From Cinnamomum chago (taxonomy: Eukaryota > Streptophyta > Magnoliopsida > Laurales > Lauraceae), in NCBI GenBank assembly GCA_038049695.1, contig CP142457.1, forward strand, positions 61,686,501-61,750,500: a stretch of DNA of 64,000 nt. Reading direction: 5' to 3'. Below the pieces are notes generated by a model, which made no database searches, had not been told where the DNA came from, and saw only the letters and a list, made by a program, of their open reading frames with translations. The translations under genes and the position numbers were made by a program. The stretch's first letter is position 1. Each line of letters opens with the position of its first letter. This document shows, one piece after another, positions 55,156 through 64,000 of the stretch.

Positions 55156-58100
55156 TCAAGCAGCCACAGACGCAGCAACTTCCTCCTGTAGCTGCTTTAC
55201 CTTGGTGATGTAGTCACTCATGGCTTCATCAGTCGACTTTCCTGTATAGGGAGCAATTGTAAGAATCAATCAATCATAAAAAATAAAATATAGATACTGC
55301 AAAATGCTTTGACTCAAGTGATATTACCATACCTTCAGCAACCTTCCATGCATCCCACTTCGCTCTGTCCTTGATATTGAACATCCCCGGACGGGCTACA
55401 AAGAGGGAAGGAAAAATAAATTCAAAGCACATAGCATTTTATCTCTTCAACAATCACTTGATCATCTTCTGATCAGGATATTTTTTTCCCCTCACCCTCC
55501 CCTCTCCAGATAGGAGATACTACAGCACTCCTACATGGTTTTGCCATGTGGAAGAGTTCATCGGTGATATTTCGCTTGCCAAAATTTTTTCAAGAGGATA
55601 CTCTTGTGGAACTGTTTGGAAAATTTCATTTGTAAAGTTACTGCTAGTAAGCTTGTTCCATAGAAATCTACATATTATTTCAGCATATCTTGACATAGGG
55701 ACACATGCAAACCTTTGCGCAATTACGCATTGAGAGAGAGAGAGAGAGAGTAGAATCATTTAAATTGGTCACATAGTTATTCTATTATTACGTACTGGTA
55801 TTCACTGGTCCAACTGTAGCTTGCTTGTAATTTGCATAGAGAATGAGTTTGTTTTCATTTGAAATAGTTTCTGGTAAGGCCTTAGCTTTCTCAGCATACT
55901 CTTCGAACTCCTCCTGCAGAAAATCCCAAACCAAATCCATCCACAAAACCAATAATCACTTATTTAGTCAAAAATTGAAAAGCCATTTCAAAGCAGTATG
56001 TTCTAGATGAACCCATAAAAGATAGCTAATCGTCACAAATCTAGTAAAAAACTAAAAACATATCAAGAAAGATCATTGGTTTAAATAATGGCTCCTGGCA
56101 ATAATGATGTTTTTCGCAACACCAAAAAAAAAAAAAAAAGACAGAAGAAGAAGAAGAAGATAGATTACATTCGCATAATGGTTCTCAAACTGATGGAAAT
56201 ATTCATTTTTTATGGTTGCTAACATTTTAGATGTAAGGGGGAAAAAGTAAAAGGATTAGAAGGCAACACTAGTGAATGTAATGATGCTCTAATTAAAATT
56301 TGAAATCATTACAAACAAACTTGTAATGGTGATGACCAAAAATGCAACATAACCACGTCATATTAAAATCATGAGAAAGGCAGTCACCCTCAAATACCAG
56401 AAATGATGAATCGGCCTCTGGTGTAAATAAGATAAAATCATCAATGCACATATGGATACTTGTCCACCAGTATTGACAGCCCTTTGACCAGCAATTTACC
56501 TCATACTACTTTGTAAACAGTTTTCCCAGTATCCAAACCTAATATTGTGCAGTACTGAAAATGCTTTGATGCTATAATTATGTACCATAAATACCTCGTA
56601 GCACCTCACATATTTTACTTGAATGTCATATTCCTGAATCCTTTTGGTATTATTAAACCATTTCTAATATAATGCCTACATAGGCTACACTACAAATGTC
56701 ATTCTTATAAGAGTTCAACTTTCATGCAAGAATTGCTTGTGTTATCTAGCTATCCATTTTCTGGCAATTGCAACAACCAAAATTAACAAATAAATATAAT
56801 TACTGGATGATTGGAAGCTGACAAATAGAGTTGAATATAACCAGTAATTCTCATTTTATGATTCAATACCAACATTCAATGATCAGGACTAATGATTGAT
56901 GCATTAAGCAAAACATTTAAACCACCTACAACCCATCCAAGATAGCATCATCCACTGGATGAACAAAGCAAACCATCACCGCATTTTTGCATGTACATGA
57001 ATGCTGAGGTCTTGGGGGGAAGTCCCACCATGTGGGATTCCACATATAAGTAAGTACACGTGTCATTATGGTGCAGCAGATGCATAAGATTAGCATAAAT
57101 TTTATAACATCATAAAATCACAAACATCTCCAACTTTCTCATCTTAAATCGCTATTCCAAACCCCATATTCCATAATAGAAGATTCACATGCTCATGCAA
57201 AGCTATCTGATGAATTGAAAGGTTGGAAGCCTTGGATCTTAGTGTTATGATAATAGAAATCAGTAACTAAGTTAGGATAAGAATCTGATTGGGTCAAGCT
57301 TAGTTCTAGATAGGGCAATAAACAATCTAAAATCAGGGCCAAGTGCAGAAGCCAGAAATTGCAGCAGGTTGGGTCAATTGCAAATCAGTTCATATGAAGG
57401 GTCCAAGGGAGTAACGTGGCAGGTTGCAGATTGCCCTTGTGTGATGGGAAAATGGTAAATTTTTTTATGGGAACATGGGTAAGATCAAAGATGTTGGAAT
57501 GAATTTGGGCTGATGACCAATGGAATTAAGGGTATTGCCCGTACAACTGCCATTAAACCAGACATTTGCCCTTGAGTGGTCAAAAATTTAAGTATTTCCC
57601 ACATAGCCGTTCATGCGATAACCTAGGGCCGTGTGATATTGGACATATCGTCTTGTGCGATATCCTAGGGCTATGCGATATCACATTGTTATTGTACAAA
57701 TAACTCTACAAGAAATATTTCAACTTTGACTGTTTTGGGGCAAATGACAGGCCTAAAGTAGGGTAGCAAATGGGGCAATTCACAGTCGGAACCATTCTGA
57801 ACCCGTACCCAGACCCGTTTCTAAACAACGGTTCTCGTTCCGGGTCCAATTCTAACTCAGAACTTCTTTTGTTGGCTCTAGACCTGGTTTGCCCAGTTCC
57901 TATAGGAGGACCGGAACCAGGTCCGACTAGAGGACTAAAATCTAGTTCTAACTTCTTTTCATTTCTTTTATTTTTTTTCTTAAAATAAAGATACCATTCA
58001 GCTTATAATAGTATATCAAGTCAAATACCTACCTGATTAAACATAAAATTGTAAAAAAAATAAAAAAAATGATTTTAAGAAACAGTTTACAACATTAAAG

Positions 58101-58800
58101 GCTTGTATGCTGCATCCGGACCACCCAAAATAGGTTCCAAACACATTTCTTCCGGGTCAAAAACTCCATATAATTGGAGAATCGGGATACCCGTTTGCAT
58201 CCCTATGTCCAAGGGCAGTTGTACTGTAAAAACCCCTCTGATACCATGATAAAATTAAGAGATTTTACTAAATCTAAGCTGTATCCCATTTTATAGAGCA
58301 GAACGCAGAACGCTAAAACTTCATAGCAAGAGGACTTTCCCAATCTCTGCATGTCTGACAACTACTTCCGATTAGAAAGAAAATCCAATGCAATCAAAGA
58401 AAAGGGACGATGATCCAAACAGTTTAAGGTCTGGAAGATTAAACTAAAACTTTATCTCTTTAATTCGATCTATCAACATTACATAATTTCAAGAGAAGGA
58501 ATTGCAGAACCAGAGAATCAGATCAAACAACTCTAAAAAAAAAAAAAAAGCCCTTTTCAGTCACTGCACGTTGAAATCTCGCTAGATCTGAGAATAACAC
58601 AACAGTTCCAAGATCCGATTTCTTAGATACATGTAAAAATCGCTCAACTGCAAACGCAGAAACAGCATACGAAGTATCAAACATGGAAACTTCAGATCAA
58701 ATTCCATTCCATGACATGAACTGAGATCTGTAGCTAGGAACTTGAAATTTTCCAAAAAGAAGAAGAGAATCGGATAAAATCAACGTACCTTCAAGCCCAT
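55156..58800 (-). CDS. ACBP6: 10-kDa cytosolic acyl-CoA-binding protein (ACBP6-like)
   Basis: Binds medium- to long-chain acyl-CoA esters in the cytosol, buffering and shuttling them between plastid and ER. Minus-strand exons 58789-58800 (only MGLK), 55796-55913, 55333-55395 and 55156-55241 keep phase over 279 nt, giving 92 residues, the usual plant size. The single ACB domain fills the protein: LILYANYKQATVGPVN, TTRPGMFNIKDRAKWDAW, then STDEAMSDYITKVKQL. Residues matching the ligand contacts of animal ACBP are Tyr30, Lys34, Lys56 and Tyr75. Asn32 in YANYKQ replaces the Leu of the common YGLYKQ. Intron 1 is 2.9 kb and contains a MITE. The very short first exon is supported by the MGLKEEFEE reading. 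Looks intact. Confidence 0.95.
57759..58205. mobile_element. hAT-like MITE in ACBP intron 1
   Basis: Inverted ends TAGGGTAGCAAATGGG and, from the right, TAGGGATGCAAACGGG bound 447 bp rich in GGGTCC/GGAACC-type words. Such ends are common on non-autonomous hAT elements. The 8-base flanks do not match well, so the target duplication is decayed or the border is off by a few bases. Confidence 0.6.
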
Positions 58801-59704
58801 GTCTGTCACTCTTTTTCCCTCCTCTTCTTCTTCGCTTTCGCTCCCTTCGAATGGCGCAGATCCAAAGGAAGCTCACACATGATTAAGTAGATGGATGCGG
58901 CAAAATAGCCCTCGGATTTCTCAGAAATTACGAAATTGGGACTCTCTCGTGAGTCATGAAAAGGTATGATGGAGTCGGGATCCGGATCTTGGAGTAGTAC
59001 AAAGTGTGGGGTCACATTATTAAATCCAAATTACTCATTTTGTGTCGGTTTGAATAGACGTCTCGGAAGTGATTGGGGATGGGCCATTTATTTACAACTA
59101 AACGCCCTAACTCAGGTTAATTAAAACTTAATAATTATATAACTATGTATGGAAAATATTATCATATAGTTACTAATTCTGAGGTTTGCCACCCATCTAA
59201 ATAAATTTTACCGTTGTAAGCTCGTTATAAAAGTAGTTCGGTAAATTCAACACACTCATAATTGAGAGGTGTTGCCATCTAATTTCACCCACAAGGCATT
59301 TCCTAAGTTTAAAATAAAATTATTAATAGGTAGCCCAATCTAAATAAGAGAAGCGAGTTTTGTAAATGAATTGAATTAATCAGAGGGGATGTTTGTTTGT
59401 TGGAATTGAATTTAAGGAATTCTTTGTAATTTTTTATATGGTATCCAGCTCCTGGGATCCTCAATGATCATATCCATCAATGGGAGGAGCCGGATTGGAC
59501 ATGCAATTGCTCACATGAGATCATTTTTAAAAAAAAATGAGGCTCCTCTAACATAATTGAAATATATCAAATGCAAGATCAGTAAATAGAGTGATTTTTT
59601 TTTCCTTTTTCCTCGTCTTTAACATAACATGTGATATAAGATGATTGGGGTTTTATCAATATATAAAGTGGAGATATAAGTACTTCAAGAATATATACTA
59701 CACT

Positions 59705-59812
59705 ACCACATTAGGGTCATAGGGGATTAATCCGACTCCCCTTGTGCCCGTAGAAATTAGTTTAGCCCGAATAACTGAGACGTCATCCGTTATTTAAATT
59801 AAAAAAAAAAGG
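59705..59812 (+). mobile_element. SINE 3' fragment (Au-like body)
   Basis: The order CATTAGGGTCATAGGGGATT, CCGACTCCCC, TGTGCCCGTAGAAATTAG, TTTAGCCCGAATAACTGAGA, CGTCATCCGTTAT, then A-rich end, parallels the 3' part of the other SINEs here and of Au-type plant SINEs. No tRNA-like head is recognisable. Confidence 0.45.
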
Positions 59813-60473
59813 ACTTTGTTAGAAGTTAATTCACCTATGCAACTACCGGGTATTTATTATTATGTTCTCTTAATTATTTCCTTGGTTGATCATTTATGAA
59901 TTTTTACCCTTTTTACTCTTTAATTTAACTATTTTCACAGCTAATTTCTGACAAAAAGTTCAAGGATTCAATTGATCAAACAAACGGCCCTCAATCTGAG
60001 GCAGCACAGACATTCAGACTGGGAGTAGAGTAGTGAACAGCATCCAACCACGTTGGTTTTCATTTGCTCCACGAATCTGAGCATGGAAAATGCCACCATA
60101 CCGTACATGATGTAGATGGGTTCCCCCGTGCCGTCCCACATTAGCTAGCCATGTGCTGGCTGTGTCAAAACAGGCATAAATGATCTCTGATGAAACAAAT
60201 GGATACTGGAAGAGATAATCATCACATGGCAATGGCATGATGGCACTCAGCTGAAGACATGTATTTTATCTCCATGCCATGCCTATCCAAGGTACAAGTT
60301 AGTTGCGACCCTGATATAGGCCATCTGAACCACTGATCCTATTGGTGGTGGGTCCAATATGGGTACGCCTACTGTTGAGGCAAAGTGCTTCATGTTCATG
60401 GTTCCTTTTATAGACACATACAGGGTTTTAGATGGTTGCAAGTTTTTGTTGGGGATTTGTCAAAGGGACAGAT

Positions 60474-60565
60474 GGTTGTTGGTTTGAAGCTGGATGAGAG
60501 AGGGTAGCTCGTCCACCGGGTTGTTGGTTTGAAGCTGGATGGGAGAGGGTAGCTCGTCCACCTCA
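60474..60565 (+). repeat. 45-bp tandem duplication
   Basis: GTTGTTGGTTTGAAGCTGGA through AGCTCGTCCACC occurs twice in tandem with one or two differences. Other small tandem copies: 20 bp at 28919-28960, about 36 bp at 53680-53752, 17 bp at 63732-63768. Confidence 0.85.
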
Positions 60566-61787
60566 ACCACTTGGGAACTAGATTTGAGTAGACCAAAACA
60601 TGTTAACAGTTAAAGCCAATAACCCTTGTTTGCCGCTAATAATTTTAAAATTTAAGATTTCAAATGCTCCATCGAGAACCAACGACCACTAGTGTAAATA
60701 AATTTTCAACATACGGAACTCGAGTCACAAATTCCTTCAAACATATGTATAAGCTCGCTAGATATCACACTTCAACTTTCTTAGAGATAATAAATGCATC
60801 TTCTTTCCAAATTTAACCTTTTAACTCCAAAGTCATTTGCAATGTCCTTTTATCTAGGGAAGAAAAAATAAGGCCTCATCTCAACAATTTTCCCACATAA
60901 ATATAAAATTGATCGTCTAAATTTGATTAAGATTAAATAAATAAATAAATAGTAAAAAATTAAATCGCATCAAATGATATGGCTCTTATAGCTGATACAA
61001 CTCTTTATTTGAAATAGTATTTGGCTAAGGTAGGAATAATAGCACATGCATGGATGCACTCTTTTTTCTTAAATGGCCAATTCAACAAAGGGAAAGATTG
61101 AATTGAGGTAAAATGTAAGGATTTCTCATATATTCGTAGAGAGATTATTTTGAATGATTTATATTATAATAGGTGAGCCAGGCCCCAGTGTGGAGAATCT
61201 AGATTTAATGACTAAAAGATAGGCGTGCCATACTGTGTGGTCTACCTTTTCCTCCCACGGGCTTAGAGAAAAAGGTCTATGCCAAACTAAAATATATTAT
61301 TAATTTTAAGATATTTTCTACTGATCATAGAAAAAGTTTAATTTCTATAGAAAACAAAAAAAGTCTAATTAATTTAAATATGTAATACTAAAGTAATATT
61401 AATATTAGTACAAATATATAAGAAATCATCAAATTTTACCTCTATCCAAGCTTTTCCTACCGTTGGATTGGCCATTTAAAAAAAAAAAAAAAAAAGAGTG
61501 TATCCATGCATGTGCTATTATTCCTACTTTGGCCAAATACTATTTCAATTAAAGAGTTGTATCAACCATAAAAGCCATATCATTTGATGCAATTTAATTT
61601 TTTATTTATTAATTTTAATTAAATTCATAGATGATCCATTTAAAGGTGGGTCCCACTGCAATTCAAGGCGCAATGATTATATAAGAAAAATGTTAATTTG
61701 AAAGTTGTTATTAGAGAGGTTAGAAACCTAGGGGAGCCCTTGTAAGCATTTTGAGAGGTGGGTCTCATTTTATATTTAGAGTAATGC

Positions 61788-61916
61788 TACATGGACAAAC
61801 TTTTTGGCCAGAATTTTGGCCAAACCCCATGGTTTGCATTGAATATCATAGTGATATTCAATGCAAAACCATGGGGGTTGGCCAAAATTCTGGCCAAAAA
61901 GTTTGTCCAAGTAGAC
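61788..61916. mobile_element. near-perfect palindromic MITE
   Basis: CTACATGGACAAACTTTTTG... reads back as its own complement to the mirrored end CAAAAAGTTTGTCCAAGTAG; almost the whole 125-bp unit is one hairpin with a small centre near 61850. No clear duplication at the ends. It sits in a segment of the right arm that the left arm of the larger inverted repeat lacks. Confidence 0.7.
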
Positions 61917-62006
61917 TTTTTGTTATATTTATGTGGGAAAATTGTTGAGGTGGGGGCCTTATGTTTTTTTCTTTAGAAGATAAAAAGGCATTGCAAATGA
62001 CTCTTA

Positions 62007-62891
62007 GGGGTCGTTTGTTTCGTGTGAAAGTGATTCACATGTGTAAATGACCCACATGTGAGTCATTTGCATATGTAAATGACTCTCATGTGGATCAGAT
62101 TCCATTGTTTGTTACCAGTATAACATTTCACATGTGAATCTATGAATAGGTTGTAGATTGTTTGATGATATCTCAATATCCAAGCAACATCAATGGTTGA
62201 AAATTGGACACATGACCATGTTTGAGCTGTGGAAGAATATGAATGGTCCTGATTTTACAAGTGGGCCCCATAACATTAAAAAAATCATAAAAGGCGGACT
62301 AAGTATGTTAGTAACAATATGTTGTATATTGTTTGATGATATCTCAACCTCCATGCATCATCAACGGTTGAAAATTAGACACATGGCCGTGGTTGAGCTT
62401 CTGAAGAATATGAACGGTCCTGATTTTACAGTTGGGTCCTAGAAAAAAAAATCATAAAAGGCAGACTGGGTATGTTAGTAACAATAGATTAATCCAACGA
62501 CTGTGATTATGTTGATGATATCTCAACCTCTATGCGTCATCAACGGTTGAAAATTGGACACATGGCCGTGTTTGAGCTTCTTAAGAGAATGAATGGTCCG
62601 GATGTTACAAGTGGGGCCCAAAAAAAAAAAAAGGCGGACTGCTCATAATGGTTGTAGTAGTCCACCTTGTGACAGTGGTGTGTGAAACATTTTCACACCT
62701 CTTGAGGTGTGAAACATTTTCACACCTCTTGAGGTGTGAAAATCTAAAGCACAAAAGGGGCTATGTTTCACACCATTTACATAGCTACTTTACATATGTG
62801 AATCAAAATCACACCAAATAAATATGATCTATGTGTATCCATTACCCATATGATTCAATTGCATTTGTAAATGAAAAAAGCAAACATCCCC
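62007..62891. mobile_element. PIF/Harbinger-type MITE with internal tandem repeats
   Basis: Ends GGGGTCGTTTG and, from the right, GGGGATGTTTG are flanked by TTA on both sides (62004-62006 and 62892-62894), as for PIF/Harbinger. Inside are three tandem units of about 170 bp (from about 62155, 62325 and 62506), each with GATGATATCTCAA, GGTTGAAAATT and GAATGGTCC-type words, and outer parts rich in TTCACATGTG/CACATGTGAA. No transposase. It is inserted in the right arm of a larger inverted repeat. Confidence 0.75.
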
Positions 62892-63483
62892 TTAAGTTGA
62901 AAGGATAAATTTGGAAAGAAAACGCATTTATTATCTGTAGGGAAGTTTTGCAAGATGTAAATGCCGTTTGAAATTCCCCTAAACTCGTGGTGACAGCTCA
63001 TTGGATATGCTTGTACCGAAGATTGCCCCTTAGTCAATAATAAAGAGAAGGAAAATAAAACGTTATCATTAAGATTGTATTAACTGCCCCATGTGAGACC
63101 AATCATACTTGATGGTTTTTCATAGTGCAATTCACTAGGGTTGTTGATTGTGATAGGTGATTTAAATATGGAGAATGGAGGTTGGGGAGGGTGAATTTTG
63201 GACCCACGACATGACAATTTCTTTCTTCTTTGGATTGCTTAATAGGTAGGACCCGGAGCAAACAAAGTGATTAATTAGTCAAGGATGATGTGGTTCACAG
63301 AGGGATGGATTCTAGAAAGGTGGACCCAATGCAGGGGTTTTTTCAAATGGCATGCCACCCTGCATCTTAATCATCCTCTCTCTTCAACAATTTTTTTTTT
63401 TTTTTTTTTGAAGAGAATCGTATATGATTTTTTACAAAGGGTCTGACGCCAGTTTCTTCAGAATGGCAGCTGCCTTGAAAGTA

Positions 63484-63702
63484 TCATCCGGTAATAACCA
63501 TAAAATTCACAGCACTTATCCCTGTCTTGAGTTCTCCATCAGGTGCACCTCGATCATTTATCTGCCACCAAACGGTCCTAGCTGTCTCATTTGTGGCTTG
63601 CAACAGTCTAACATTAAATAAGGGATAAGGGCCAAATGGAATGGTTAGGTTCACAGATGGGTGAGAATCTTGGAGTGATTTGAAAGAGAGAGCCAACTGC
63701 AT
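63484..63702 (-). other. possible exon at the right edge, unidentified
   Basis: A 72-codon minus-strand frame reads MQLALSFKSLQDSHPSVNLT, IPFGPYPLFNVRLLQATNET, ARTVWWQINDRGAPDGELKT, GISAVNFMVITG and then stops. The composition is protein-like, but I recognise no family and a plus-strand frame overlaps it. If real, the gene could extend past the window. Confidence 0.25.
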
Positions 63703-64000
63703 GTCTGTTTGAATTAGTGGGCGGCCCCCACATAGGATAGGACAACCGAATAGGATAGGACAACCGAATTTATAGGATCCAAACAGGTAGCTTGCTCACC
63801 ACAAGTCAACTCTGGATAGCATTCAGTGCTTTTTGGCTGTTGCCATAGGAAAAATCAAACAAAATCATCCATTTTTGTTCAAATGTGACTGTTGGCATCC
63901 AAATCTTTAGAAGTTAACCACAGCAAGGTGTGTTACTTCTAATCAGGTTTCCAGTCAAAATGTTCATGACCACTTCCACTTTGCCTTTGGCATGTACTTA

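Larger units (their letters stand above)
58801..60769. other. intergenic upstream of ACBP
   Basis: ACBP leader and promoter at the left (no clear TATA), then AT-rich DNA with a SINE fragment (59705-59812) and a 45-bp tandem duplication. No gene. Confidence 0.5.
60770..62950. repeat. large imperfect inverted repeat, right arm interrupted
   Basis: The left arm, about 60770-61100, matches in reverse complement the right arm pieces 61460-61640, 61920-62003 and 62892-62950. Landmarks are GATAATAAATGC, TTCTTTCCAAATTTA, AGTCATTTGCAATG, AACAATTTTCCCACATAAAT, CATCAAATGATATGGCT and AATAATAGCACATGCATGGA. The right arm is broken by 61640-61920 (holding the palindromic MITE) and by the PIF MITE 62007-62891. 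The centre is about 360 bp. The outer element is probably a long-TIR DNA transposon; superfamily not determined. Confidence 0.75.

Noticed and set aside
57770-57988. 72-codon plus-strand frame in ACBP intron 1
   Set aside because: It lies wholly in a hAT-like MITE and reflects its GGGTCC/GGAACC words.

Overview
The window is nuclear DNA from a flowering plant. The evidence is spliced genes with GT-AG introns, plant-only families (an ABA 8'-hydroxylase P450, a PMT/DUF248 methyltransferase, a DUR3 urea transporter, a 10-kDa acyl-CoA-binding protein), AT-rich intergenic DNA and plant repeats (Cassandra TRIM, tRNA-derived SINEs, L1-type LINE tails, hAT and PIF-like MITEs). No species can be named; the repeat-rich, long-intron layout would suit a magnoliid or other woody angiosperm, but that is a guess.

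Layout. 0-16.9 kb: no convincing gene. It holds CT microsatellites, a Cassandra element (2127-2540), a MITE near 6.7 kb, two SINEs (9.7 and 10.1 kb), a MITE (10478-10856) and LTR/TRIM remains (11.8-14.1 kb). 17.2-19.7 kb (+): an intact CYP707A gene of seven coding exons encoding 464 residues. 21.2-25.0 kb (-): the broken 3' half of a CDKF;4/MAK-like protein kinase gene, carrying a solo LTR in its last exon and two SINE insertions in introns. 25.3-29.8 kb: coding-like minus-strand pieces of an unidentified gene, split by a 2.2-kb solo LTR and followed by a LINE tail. 32.6-38.7 kb (-): an intact PMT-type methyltransferase, seven coding exons and 599 residues, with a probable 5'UTR intron containing an LTR-retroelement fragment. 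38.8-43.2 kb: a hAT MITE, a SINE and a second solo LTR of the same family in the opposite direction. 45.7-52.0 kb (+): an intact DUR3 gene, nine exons and 718 residues. 55.2-58.8 kb (-): an intact ACBP gene, four exons and 92 residues. 58.8-64 kb: repeats dominated by a large inverted repeat with nested MITEs, then a possible exon at the right edge.

The genes do not form a pathway. From memory of Arabidopsis loci, CYP707A, the MAK-like kinase, PMT20/21, DUR3 and ACBP6 lie close together in different combinations on three Arabidopsis segments (At4g19110-19230, At5g45340-45430, At1g31812-31850). The window therefore looks like an unduplicated or less rearranged copy of one ancestral angiosperm block, with the kinase decayed here.

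The most unusual features are two ultra-short GC-rich palindromic insertions (60 and 82 bp) with target-site-like flanks, long terminal repeats carrying clusters of short palindromic motifs that differ between copies, and a 2.2-kb inverted repeat interrupted by other elements. Exon borders were set by hand from reading frame and splice signals.
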